From an uncultured Prevotellaceae bacterium (GTDB lineage Bacteria > Bacteroidota > Bacteroidia > Bacteroidales > Muribaculaceae): a DNA stretch of 64,000 bases. The stretch is from NCBI GenBank assembly GCA_947302275.1, contig CAMYUW010000007.1:29247-93246 (forward strand), written 5' to 3'. The position numbers were made by a program, and so were the translations under genes. Positions 24,714-33,526 of the stretch are shown piece after piece. Numbering within the stretch: position 1 is the first letter of the stretch; the number at the start of each line of letters is the position of its first letter. A model generated the notes under the pieces. That model did not search any database. It was not told where the DNA came from and was given only the letters and a program-made list of their open reading frames with translations.

Positions 24714-27521
24714 CTATTCTGAGAGCATAGTGACCTCAATGCAGCGGCCCGCGGCAAGCAGGCGTTGAGCCATCTGCTGGACATCTCTTGCGGTCATGTC
24801 CTCAACCAGCTTGCAATAGTCCAGGTCAAAGTCCACGTCATCGTCGAGTTCATGCCAGATGACATAGCTCCAGTAGTCGTTGGTAATCGCCATCTGGGCA
24901 TACTGCTTGGTGAGGTATAATTTCACCTTGTCCATACTCGATTCAAGAGGCCCGTTCTCAGCGATGTTCCTCAACTGCTGGTAGATAATCGGATTGAGCT
25001 CCTCGTAACGGTCAGGATCAGCATTGTACGAAATCTTGAAGGTGGCATTGGGCTTGTCATCCTTGGCCAGTTCAAAATCGACGCTGACACCGTAAGTGCC
25101 TCCTTTCTCCTCACGCACCGAGTCGGTGTAGGCGATGGAGAGGCAACGCTTTAAGAAGTCCAATTCAAGGTCGCTTTTAGCGGTAAACGGCACGTCGGCG
25201 GTATAGAAGAGGCTGACATTAGCCAGTGGTGTCGCCATCTTCTTGGAAAACTTGTGTACCGACTGACCGCCAACGATTTGCGGGATGTTGCTGTAATCGG
25301 TCTGCTCGTGCTTGCCTGTGGATGGCAGGCTTGCAAGGTACTGGCACAGCAATTGGCGCAGTTCTGCCTCGTCATAGTTGCCGATGATGACCGTCTTGAA
25401 GTTGGAGGCATCGCTGAAGCGTTCCTGATAAATTTCCAGAATGCGGTCATAGTTCACGTGGTCGAGCGTCGCTTGCACAACAGGCTCCATGCGGGGATGG
25501 TGACCATATAGAATGGCTCTGATGGAGTCATTGTAATCCACCTTGGGCGAGGCATTGCGATTGGTCAGGAAAGCACGGTTACGGCTGATGAACTCGTTGA
25601 ATGCGGTGGTGTCGCGACGTGGCGAGGTGAAGTACAGATGTGCCAATTCAAACATGGTCCTCATGTCCTTGACCGATGAGGTGCCGCTGATGCTTTGGCC
25701 CTTAGAGCCAACCGAGGGAGCGACACGGACAGATTTGCCAGCGAGCATCTTTCGCAGGGTGATGGCATCATAGTCCCCTACTCCAGCCTCAGTCACGCTG
25801 CTGGAAAGGACGCTGAAGTTAGGAATGTCCTCATCGCCGTAGAGCGAAGTGCCGCCCTCGCCCTCCATTTCAAGCGAAATGACGTCGGCGCTGAAATCGG
25901 TCTTGCGGGCATACACTTTCATGCCGTTGGACAGCGTGAACTCTGTAAAGCCGTGACGATATGGTTTCTCGCCAACAATGGTTCCAGATTCAGGCAGCCG
26001 GGGCATCAGGTTGTCTGCCAGTTGCTGCTCGGTATAAGGTGCATAGGACAGGCGTTGGGTGGCCAGAATAACATCCTCAATCTGGGCCTCGTTGGGAAGA
26101 ACCACCTCTTCCTTGTCGGGGGCATACATAACCACGACTTGGTTCTGGTCGGTAATCAGCTCACGAACGGCCGCATTGACTTCATCGAGGGTCACCTCTT
26201 TGTCAAGTTTGCGGGTATTCTCCAATTCAAATTCCGACGAGAGCAGAGGTTCGCCCGTTAGGAAATTGCTCACGCAGGCGCTGACAAAGTGGGAATTGCG
26301 GTAATCGTCACGCATCTTGTAACGACGCTCAGCGGCATTGAGGTAGAGAATCTTGGCGCGGTCCAGCTCAGTTTGGGTAAAACCATGTTGGCGGGCTTGC
26401 TCAGCTACACCTACAGCTGAAATGATTCCGCCCAGGATGTTGTCTTGCTTGCAACTGATGCTCAAAGCGAAAGCCTTCTTAGTGCGGCTGATGAAGAATG
26501 TCGAGGCGCGTCCGGTAGCGCTCTGGATGGGTGAGCCTGGCTGCTGACGCAGTTCGGCCAGCCGGTCGTTCAGCATGGTGCTGATCAAGCCGTCAATGTA
26601 ATCGCCACGCAGGTAGGACTCGCTGTTTTTCTCGTTGTCGGGCGTGGCCTCACGTTTCTGATAAAGATGGCAGAGCACAATGGGCTGCTCAGCGTCCTTC
26701 TGGATGGCGACAATCATCTTGTCATTGTCACCCACGGGATAGTAGACCCGCTCGGCTGGTTTCTTGGGCATGGGGATGGGCGAAAAGACTTTCTTGATTT
26801 TCTTTTCCATCTTGTCCACGTCGAAGTCACCCACAACGACAATGGCTTGCAGATCGGGACGATACCACTTCTGGTAATAGTCGCGCAGATCCTGATAGGG
26901 GAAATGGTCAACAATTTCCATCGAGCCAATGGGCATGCAATCCTCATATTTTGTACCTTGATAGATGATGGGCAGGACATCCTCCTGCATGCGTTGCACG
27001 GCCATTCCCGCCCGACGGGTACGCCATTCCTCATGAATGACGCCACGTTCCCTGTCAATCTCATCATCCTCAAGCAGCAGGTAGTGGCTCCAGTCGTGGA
27101 GCACCAGCAAACAGGAGTCGATGATGCCCTCGCGCACAAGCGGAGCAGAACCGATGTGATAGACGGTCTGGTCGACTGAAGTGTAAGCATTGAGGTTGGC
27201 ACCAAATTTCACGCCGATGCTCTCGCACCAGGGCACGATGCCGGGCTTGCCGTTCTTTCCGGGGAAGTTCTTGGTGCCGTTGAAGGCCATGTGCTCCAGG
27301 AAATGGGCCAAACCGCGCTGACGGGGCTCCTCTAGGATTGACCCCACCCGCTGGGCAATGTAGAAGTCGGCAAGGCCAGCCTCTTTGGCATTGTGACGGA
27401 TGTAATAGGTCATCCCGTTCTTGAGGGTTCCCTTGCGCACGTCAGGGTCTTGAGGCAACTGTGCCACTGCCCATAGGGGCAGCAGCACAAGTGCAATAAG
27501 TGTTAGAATGAATTGTTTCAT
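24714..27521 (-). CDS. Secreted M16 family zinc protease (pitrilysin-like)
   Basis: 935 residues with a signal peptide (about 1-20), so periplasmic. The inverted zinc motif HFLEH lies at residues 73-77 and the third-ligand region ERGVIHEEW near 158-166. Four M16 repeats fill the length: active N-terminal half, inactive second half (SVTEAGVGDYDAITLRKMLAG, FVIG-type NYDEAELRQLL). M16 enzymes of this size form a clam-shell that degrades peptides or small unfolded proteins. It is last in the operon TonB receptor, small lipoprotein, barrel protein, DUF4876 lipoprotein, protease, which invites comparison with FusA/FusC, where a TonB receptor imports ferredoxin and an M16 protease cuts it. Confidence 0.93.
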   Translation of the reverse strand: MKQFILTLIALVLLPLWAVAQLPQDPDVRKGTLKNGMTYYIRHNAKEAGLADFYIAQRVGSILEEPRQRGLAHFLEHMAFNGTKNFPGKNGKPGIVPWCESIGVKFGANLNAYTSVDQTVYHIGSAPLVREGIIDSCLLVLHDWSHYLLLEDDEIDRERGVIHEEWRTRRAGMAVQRMQEDVLPIIYQGTKYEDCMPIGSMEIVDHFPYQDLRDYYQKWYRPDLQAIVVVGDFDVDKMEKKIKKVFSPIPMPKKPAERVYYPVGDNDKMIVAIQKDAEQPIVLCHLYQKREATPDNEKNSESYLRGDYIDGLISTMLNDRLAELRQQPGSPIQSATGRASTFFISRTKKAFALSISCKQDNILGGIISAVGVAEQARQHGFTQTELDRAKILYLNAAERRYKMRDDYRNSHFVSACVSNFLTGEPLLSSEFELENTRKLDKEVTLDEVNAAVRELITDQNQVVVMYAPDKEEVVLPNEAQIEDVILATQRLSYAPYTEQQLADNLMPRLPESGTIVGEKPYRHGFTEFTLSNGMKVYARKTDFSADVISLEMEGEGGTSLYGDEDIPNFSVLSSSVTEAGVGDYDAITLRKMLAGKSVRVAPSVGSKGQSISGTSSVKDMRTMFELAHLYFTSPRRDTTAFNEFISRNRAFLTNRNASPKVDYNDSIRAILYGHHPRMEPVVQATLDHVNYDRILEIYQERFSDASNFKTVIIGNYDEAELRQLLCQYLASLPSTGKHEQTDYSNIPQIVGGQSVHKFSKKMATPLANVSLFYTADVPFTAKSDLELDFLKRCLSIAYTDSVREEKGGTYGVSVDFELAKDDKPNATFKISYNADPDRYEELNPIIYQQLRNIAENGPLESSMDKVKLYLTKQYAQMAITNDYWSYVIWHELDDDVDFDLDYCKLVEDMTARDVQQMAQRLLAAGRCIEVTMLSE

Positions 27522-27526
27522 TGATC

Positions 27527-28765
27527 TTATTTGTTGAGCAGCGAAGCGGGTGCCTCAGGGATGAAGTCATTGGTCGAGTTATTGGTGTCAATGTACTTGC
27601 CGTTGGCGTCCTGCTTGCGGATGACCGACTTGTTGAAGCGGGTCTCGTCACGATCTACCTTGCCGCAGTAGGTCCAACCGGCATCAATAGAAGCATCAAG
27701 CACATTCCACTCGCGTACCGATTCCACGCTCAGGTTCACACCATCGAGAATCCACTGGTTGGGCACCTTGTAGATACCTTTCTTGGTCATTTCCTTGGAG
27801 AAGTCACCGAACACAAACAGATAAGTGGCATCATATACGTAGTTCTCCAACCAGTCTTCCTTGCTGGTCTGCATCTTGGCAATGGCCATCGAGTTGAAAC
27901 CACGGCTGTGGAACTGATAAATAGTGGCGGTGTAGCAATACCATTTATCCAGGTTAGGTGCCTCGCCGTCGGGGTCGGTGAAATTGGGGTTGGAAGTCTC
28001 GTCGTAGAACTCAAAATCAGCGCCGCTCAAGTCAATGGAGTTAGGCTGTTCTGTCTTGTGGTTAATGGCATTCAGGGCCAGAGTAAGGCTCTTACCAGGC
28101 TCAACAGGAACGCTCCTGCCTGTGCCGGGGATCATGTAGCAGGCCTGTACCGAAAAGTGGGTTGACATGATGTCGGGAGTGTAATCTTCCTGGGTTGTGG
28201 TCAGGAATGCCGACTCCAACACAGCGATGCTGTCGGCATACAGGGTAACGTCCGAGTTGTTGGTGATAATGATGTACTGGTCGCCACTGTAAGATCTGCC
28301 ATCGGCTGTCGATGTGCCTGTGAAGAAAATTTCGCTGATGACAAAACCTCCCTTAGCGGTGAATGTGGAAACTGTCATCTTCAAGGCCGTGGAAGTCTCG
28401 TTGAGCACTACGTTATCGGAGCGCACCTCAAAGTCCTTCTGTCCAGCTACACCATTCAGGGTGAAATCCAGGTGACCGTTCACAGTGACATTATAAGTTC
28501 CGGCCTCAAGGTTGTTGAGCATCACCTTGTAGTTATTGCCGTCCTTGATAAACTGGGTGCCCTCGACCTTCGTCACTTTCTGGGTCTGGACATTGGTCAG
28601 TGTGGCTACAGCTCCAGAAAGAACTGCATTTTCCAGATTGGCGGGAACTTCAAGGGTGACCATCGCGGTGGGAATGACGGGAATGGGGTCATCGCCTGAA
28701 CAAGAGGTCATACACATGGTTGCGGTGAGCATCATGACGATGCTTTTCAAGATAAACTTTTTCAT
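27527..28765 (-). CDS. DUF4876-type lipoprotein
   Basis: 412 residues. The lipobox CMTSC near residue 21 predicts a lipoprotein, probably on the outer membrane. The N-terminal 110 residues form an Ig-like or carboxypeptidase-regulatory-like beta domain (VTLEVPANLENAVLSGAVAT, LEAGTYNVTVNG). The rest (KGGFVISEIFFTGTSTADGR, YSGDQYIIITNNSD and later WILDGVNLSVE) resembles lamin-tail-like folds and fits DUF4876, a Bacteroidota family of unknown function. It lies 5 bases before the M16 gene and 35 after the barrel gene in the operon, so it is likely a surface or periplasmic partner of the TonB receptor. Confidence 0.78.
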   Translation of the reverse strand: MKKFILKSIVMMLTATMCMTSCSGDDPIPVIPTAMVTLEVPANLENAVLSGAVATLTNVQTQKVTKVEGTQFIKDGNNYKVMLNNLEAGTYNVTVNGHLDFTLNGVAGQKDFEVRSDNVVLNETSTALKMTVSTFTAKGGFVISEIFFTGTSTADGRSYSGDQYIIITNNSDVTLYADSIAVLESAFLTTTQEDYTPDIMSTHFSVQACYMIPGTGRSVPVEPGKSLTLALNAINHKTEQPNSIDLSGADFEFYDETSNPNFTDPDGEAPNLDKWYCYTATIYQFHSRGFNSMAIAKMQTSKEDWLENYVYDATYLFVFGDFSKEMTKKGIYKVPNQWILDGVNLSVESVREWNVLDASIDAGWTYCGKVDRDETRFNKSVIRKQDANGKYIDTNNSTNDFIPEAPASLLNK

Positions 28766-28800
28766 TTTTCTTTTGTTTGATGATTAATTGATATTTGATG

Positions 28801-30297
28801 TTAAAATGTAATTCCTATAGAACTTTGCAACATGGTTTCATGCTCCCTCATGGAGCAAAGGGTCACGGCACACCCTACCTCAGCAAAAAGGCCATATCGC
28901 GTTTGTTTCCATGCCAGGTCGGCCCTCACTTTTGCGCCGAGGTCGGTGTAATTGGCCGTGGAATAATCGTGTTTGCGTTGTATCAACTGGATGAAATGGG
29001 CTTCCATATTGGCAAAGGGCATGGAGAGTTTCTTGCCTGTACTGATGTAATGAGCTGCATGGGCATCAACCGTCAGTAACAGCTTTTCAGCGAGACGCAG
29101 GAAGCATTGTCCTTGAAGTCGGCCATAGGCATGGCTGTGGCTCATCTGACGATGCGGATAGACATATTCTTCAGTACTTGACATGTAACCGGCTTTCAAG
29201 GTTGCGGTCCAGTGGTCTGCCCCGTAGAGGACTCCTGCATGGGTATCGAACAACCGCTGTTTGTACATCGTCAGGCAGGCGATGACGGGGAAATAACGGG
29301 CATCGGAGGTGCCGCCCACGTGTTCGTTACCCGTTCTCCTTGTATAATCCAAATGGCCGAAAGCGGCAATACGATGCTTAGACTCACGTTTCCAGCCGAT
29401 TGTCGCTCCCACGTGTTCATTATAGAGGTCGGTAAGCGGCATGGAGTTGTATTCGGCTAGTTTGCGGTGATAGCGGTGTTGGTCAAGCGAGATATCACCA
29501 TAGGCACCCGAATAGCCCATCGGTGACAGGTGAAGCAATAACGCCACGCCTCCTCCGTCATAATAGAGGCTGCGCTTGTCCCCCGAGAAACGGCTGTACT
29601 CTGTCCCCAATCCAGTCATCTGATATTCAGGAATGACACCTTCCTCACGATAAAAGGCGACACTATTGGTCTGCTTATAAATATTGCCTTCTATAGCGGC
29701 TCCCAGGCGGTAACGTCCAAATTCACTACCTCCTCCCAAGCGCAGCGTCAAGTCGGTGACAACGCCCCTCATGCGAGGGTCACGGTCACGGTATTCCTGC
29801 TCGGCACGGACAAGCATTTCGGCTCCAAGCAACCATCGGTTAATGTGCATGGCATATCCTCCTGATATGGTGTACCGCTCGCGATGAGTGTCCCCTCCTG
29901 CGGTGTCGGCGAGCACATACGGCTGCAACAGGTCATAGTCGCTGGTAGAGTTCCACTTGACATTATGCTGTTTGCCTGTGGTATAGGATGCTTCGCCCCA
30001 AACGGCGGAACGCACATTCAGGTGGTGATATGTTTCCACCTTGATATAGGGCAAAGTAAAGCCCGTTCCTTTTTCCTGAACGAAAGCCTGAGACTGACGT
30101 TGCAGATCAATTCCCAACGACAGTTGCGAGAAAGACGTACGGTAACCCGCGCCATGCAAGGCGGGATTTCGCATGGCCTCCATTATGGTCATCCGCCCTA
30201 ATGACGTGTGCTCCACCAGTGCCGAGTCGGCATTGGAAGCCATCATTCCCGTCTTGATGGTGATGAAAAACAGTATGAATAGTATCAGGCGTTTCAT
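28801..30297 (-). CDS. Outer-membrane beta-barrel protein (DUF6850-like)
   Basis: 498 residues. The signal peptide ends near MMASNADS. The rest consists of amphipathic strands with regular Tyr/Arg/Gly turns (GGGSEFGRYRLGAAIEGNIY, LKAGYMSSTEEYVYPHRQ) and ends with MLQSSIGITF, with C-terminal Phe as usual for outer-membrane barrels. The family name is tentative. It starts 1 base after the small lipoprotein stop. It is encoded with a TonB receptor but has no plug domain and no TonB box, so it is not itself a TonB-dependent receptor. Confidence 0.7.
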   Translation of the reverse strand: MKRLILFILFFITIKTGMMASNADSALVEHTSLGRMTIMEAMRNPALHGAGYRTSFSQLSLGIDLQRQSQAFVQEKGTGFTLPYIKVETYHHLNVRSAVWGEASYTTGKQHNVKWNSTSDYDLLQPYVLADTAGGDTHRERYTISGGYAMHINRWLLGAEMLVRAEQEYRDRDPRMRGVVTDLTLRLGGGSEFGRYRLGAAIEGNIYKQTNSVAFYREEGVIPEYQMTGLGTEYSRFSGDKRSLYYDGGGVALLLHLSPMGYSGAYGDISLDQHRYHRKLAEYNSMPLTDLYNEHVGATIGWKRESKHRIAAFGHLDYTRRTGNEHVGGTSDARYFPVIACLTMYKQRLFDTHAGVLYGADHWTATLKAGYMSSTEEYVYPHRQMSHSHAYGRLQGQCFLRLAEKLLLTVDAHAAHYISTGKKLSMPFANMEAHFIQLIQRKHDYSTANYTDLGAKVRADLAWKQTRYGLFAEVGCAVTLCSMREHETMLQSSIGITF

Positions 30298-30298
30298 A

Positions 30299-30679
30299 TC
30301 AATCGAGGAAGATGATGTTTAGTGAAATGGAAGTGTCGTCGCGGATGAATTCAGCATAATCGCTCTGACAACGGAATTGGCGGGCACGGGTCTGCCCATC
30401 GGATTGTCGGCAAGTGACTACGCCCTCGATGTCAATCTGATAGGCACCACGCAGCAATTCCACGGTAACGCTGGCACCTTCAAAGTCGCTACTGGTCACA
30501 ACCTGACGTGTGTTCACGTTGGTCAATCTCACTTGTCCCTGTACGCGTGTGATGGCCATGTCTTCGCCAGTGGTCACGGTGACACATGCATTTGTGAAGA
30601 TATCGTCCTCCACTGGGGCACAGGATATTACAACCAACGCCCACATCACGATGCTGATATATAGAATCTTGCTTCTCAT
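30299..30679 (-). CDS. Small lipoprotein of the TonB-receptor operon
   Basis: 126 residues. The signal peptide ends in the lipobox VISC (residue about 20). The mature part is one beta-sandwich-like domain (VQGQVRLTNVNTRQVVTSSD, ASVTVELLRGAYQIDIEGV) resembling the N-terminal beta domain of the DUF4876 protein encoded downstream (the shared idea is LTNVxTxxV and GxYxxxxxG). No named family is recognised. Its start overlaps the receptor stop by 4 bases, so it is tightly coupled. A surface lipoprotein capping the receptor, as SusD or HmuY do, is a possible role by analogy only. Confidence 0.75.
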   Translation of the reverse strand: MRSKILYISIVMWALVVISCAPVEDDIFTNACVTVTTGEDMAITRVQGQVRLTNVNTRQVVTSSDFEGASVTVELLRGAYQIDIEGVVTCRQSDGQTRARQFRCQSDYAEFIRDDTSISLNIIFLD

Positions 30680-33405
30680 ATCTTGATGTTCATTTCCAGT
30701 CCGAAGTAAGGAGTTACATGACGGCGAATGGTTGTGCCACGGCTGTCATAATCGGGCGTATAGTCCCACAACTTGTTACAGAACATGGCGATGTGAAGAC
30801 GGTCATCAAAGAGTTTCTTGGTCACCTTCATGTTCAGGTTCATGGCAAAGGGCACACGGTTTTTCTCGAATTGTGATGACGAGTAGTCCCTGACGAGCCA
30901 ACGCAGGTACAAGTCGTCGGCATCACTGGCCTGCCAGTCATGGATACTGCCGTCCGGGGCAATATACTGAACCGGATAGTTGCTGACTTCCTTGCGCTGG
31001 GAAGAGGTAAACCACAAGCATTGCGCCGAAATGGAGAAACCCAATTTGAAGCGCGGCACATCGGTGTCGAGCGTGAAATTGGTATTGAACGATTCCCTCA
31101 CCGAGCCGTCATCGTCGGCATACAGTCCCACATATTGGATCTGTCGGTTGTCAATCACCTGGCTGGGACGGTATGAATCCACAATGGAGTTGTTGTAGGT
31201 GGTGCGAAAATATGCCCCGTTGATGGTCAGGCGTGTCAAGATGACAGGGAAGCGCTTAGTTTCAAGGGTATATTCGATGCCTTCCTTCAAAGTCATGCTG
31301 CCGTTGGTGTAATTGCCATAGCCTGCCAACTCGTTAATCGTCGTAAAAGGCAAGTCGCTGAGAAGGGGTTGACCCGTCAGGCTGGCGGCATCGATTCCGC
31401 TGGCATCATATTGCTTGTATTGATAGGTCTGATAGTAAGATTGCATTCGGAATCCCGATGTCATCTTCTCGCGAAAAGCGGTCACAGCCAAACGGTTACC
31501 CCCGACGTTAATATCGATTGACACCTCTTTCTTGAGGTTGCGGGCAGGTTCAAGGGCGGTGTTGCGGGGATTAACGATATAGGTCATCAGGTTGATGCGA
31601 CGGTAATCGGGATTATCGTGGTAGTAATTCAACTGGATAAAGTCGATGTAAAGCAAATCGGGAAACAGTTGTTCCATGGTGGGCATCTTGGTGTGCTGGC
31701 CAATGCCCGCAGAGATGCGGATGAAAGTTGGCTGGCCGAATAACGACAATCGGGGCAACGAGTAGCCGACATTGACACGCGGGTCCCAATAGAGTTTGCC
31801 AGTCATCTTGTAATCCGAGTCCAGGTTCAACAGCGTTGTGCCGCGTACGCCGGCCGTCAGTTCCAGCGAACCGATTGAGGTGGGCCATTTGATGTTTTCC
31901 TCGGCATAGGCCGACAAGCGATGATTAGCAGGAATTTCCTTGAGGGAGCGTTGACGGGACGAGATACCTGTATAAACGGGGGTCGTCGGGTCAAACACCT
32001 GGCCGCGCCCCAGATTCTTATCCAAATTCCAGTCGGCACCCAACAGCAGTGAGTTGGACACGATGTTGTTGGGAATCTGCACACGGGCGTTCAGTTTGAC
32101 AAAGGCATTCAATGGTTTGCCCTCCACCTCATGGTGGCCGATGTATCTAAAAGGCAGGATATAGGCATCATTCTCTCCCTCTTCCTTTGACAAGGGGGCA
32201 ACGGTCATGCGTGACAGCTGTACCAGGCGTGTGCGTTCAATCAGATCGTTCTCAATCGAGGTAGAGACTGTCAACTCTGCCGACTTGAGCCACGAATTCT
32301 GTTTGCTCTTGTAATGCAAGGCGTTCAACAGGGCATAGCGGTTGTAACTCGACCGATAAGAGTCTTCGGCGCTATAGGTCTGGTCGATGTCTTCCTTGTC
32401 GTTATCGAGCGACCTGGAGAAGTCAATATTGGATGAAAGGGCAAGACTGTAATCCGTCCTCTCCCAGCGCTTCTGCAGGCGGGTGGAGAGGGTCACGCGT
32501 TTATAGTTCTCCAATCGGTTGCGCGGGTCGGCTTTGGCATCAAGGTAATCGGCACTTACATTTAGAGTCAAGTGGTGTCGCTCCCATTCAAAATCCTTGG
32601 CGGCATACAGCAATTTGGAGCCCATGTCGGCTTTTAGGCGGAATTTCATGTCGTGGCCACCACGGCGCCGTTCAATCTTCACCAGTCCGCTGGTCAAGTC
32701 ACCATATTCTACCGACGGAATACCTCGCACGATCTCGACACTCTCGATGTCGTCGGTCGAGATGCCACGCATGTCAACACCAGCATTGGTGTTGTCTCGA
32801 CTGGTGGCCATATCGTCCCAAGCCCCAGCAATATACTGCATATTGGCACCTGTCGAGATGGGCGCGCCATCGATAATGAAACTGGTTCCTAGCGAGGAAG
32901 TGGCATAGTTGCTGTTGCCCGTCGAAATCTCTCGGAGGTGGATGTTGTTGGGCGTGCTCAGTGACGGGTCGATGCTGCGGCCGCCGGGAATCAGCTCCAG
33001 CAGATCGGAGAAACTCGATGGCTGCAAGTGCTCCATGGCGTGTTTCTCGATCTTGGATGATGTCGTCAGGCCACGGTTCTCCTGAGCCGTCACAACCACT
33101 TCACCCAGTTGGCTCACCTCGGCTTGCAACAAGTAACGCCCGTCGGCTGAGGGCGAGGTTACAAGGGGCTTATAACCGATAGAGGAAATCCTTAACAGGA
33201 CCTCATTATTTTTAGGTATGGAGAAGGTGCCGTCAGCTTGAGTGACAGTTATTGCTTTGCCCTGTCTGACATCAGTAATGGTAGCGCCAATGACTGGCTC
33301 CAAGGTCTCGGCATCGAGCACGGTACCATGGATGACTAGCTGAGCATCAGCGATTTGTGCAGTCAGAAGCGACAGGGTCAGTATGATGAATCTAATCAGT
33401 TGCAT
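30676..33405 (-). CDS. TonB-dependent outer-membrane receptor
   Basis: 909 residues from ATG 33405 (MQLIRFIILTLSLLTAQIADA), which gives a proper signal peptide; an earlier in-frame start does not. The order is a carboxypeptidase-regulatory-like domain (about 22-100), a TonB box region (LGEVVVTAQE), the plug (about 120-240, with DDIESVEIVRGIPSVEYGD) and a 22-strand barrel ending in YFGLEMNIKI. It lacks a SusD partner and the long SusC N-terminus, so glycan import is less likely than metal-complex, heme, peptide or protein import. It is first in an operon ending in a periplasmic M16 protease. The promoter touches a site shared with the hemerythrin regulator. Confidence 0.92.
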   Translation of the reverse strand: MQLIRFIILTLSLLTAQIADAQLVIHGTVLDAETLEPVIGATITDVRQGKAITVTQADGTFSIPKNNEVLLRISSIGYKPLVTSPSADGRYLLQAEVSQLGEVVVTAQENRGLTTSSKIEKHAMEHLQPSSFSDLLELIPGGRSIDPSLSTPNNIHLREISTGNSNYATSSLGTSFIIDGAPISTGANMQYIAGAWDDMATSRDNTNAGVDMRGISTDDIESVEIVRGIPSVEYGDLTSGLVKIERRRGGHDMKFRLKADMGSKLLYAAKDFEWERHHLTLNVSADYLDAKADPRNRLENYKRVTLSTRLQKRWERTDYSLALSSNIDFSRSLDNDKEDIDQTYSAEDSYRSSYNRYALLNALHYKSKQNSWLKSAELTVSTSIENDLIERTRLVQLSRMTVAPLSKEEGENDAYILPFRYIGHHEVEGKPLNAFVKLNARVQIPNNIVSNSLLLGADWNLDKNLGRGQVFDPTTPVYTGISSRQRSLKEIPANHRLSAYAEENIKWPTSIGSLELTAGVRGTTLLNLDSDYKMTGKLYWDPRVNVGYSLPRLSLFGQPTFIRISAGIGQHTKMPTMEQLFPDLLYIDFIQLNYYHDNPDYRRINLMTYIVNPRNTALEPARNLKKEVSIDINVGGNRLAVTAFREKMTSGFRMQSYYQTYQYKQYDASGIDAASLTGQPLLSDLPFTTINELAGYGNYTNGSMTLKEGIEYTLETKRFPVILTRLTINGAYFRTTYNNSIVDSYRPSQVIDNRQIQYVGLYADDDGSVRESFNTNFTLDTDVPRFKLGFSISAQCLWFTSSQRKEVSNYPVQYIAPDGSIHDWQASDADDLYLRWLVRDYSSSQFEKNRVPFAMNLNMKVTKKLFDDRLHIAMFCNKLWDYTPDYDSRGTTIRRHVTPYFGLEMNIKI

Positions 33406-33423
33406 CTCAATGATTTTGGAGTA

Positions 33424-33454
33424 TAAAATTACTCCCAATCACTAAGAAGCACAA
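33424..33454 (-). promoter_or_regulatory. Promoter of the TonB-receptor/M16 operon
   Basis: On the minus strand TTG (33452-33454), a 20-base spacer and TAATTTTA (33424-33431). The -7 box departs from consensus at its last position, so it may need an activator. The leader is short, about 12 bases. Confidence 0.5.
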
Positions 33455-33467
33455 TACCTAAAAATGA
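33453..33467 (-). promoter_or_regulatory. Putative operator TCATTTTTAGGTATT, copy 2
   Basis: All 15 bases are identical to 24627-24641. It abuts and overlaps the -33 TTG by 2 bases. Here it is also part of a small inverted repeat (ATACCT/AGGTAT). The position directly above -33 in both promoters suggests binding of one regulator. Confidence 0.55.
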
Positions 33468-33526
33468 GGTATCACAATCGGGGTTTACAGTCAATCATCT
33501 CAATCAACCATAAATTTTGGCTTGCC

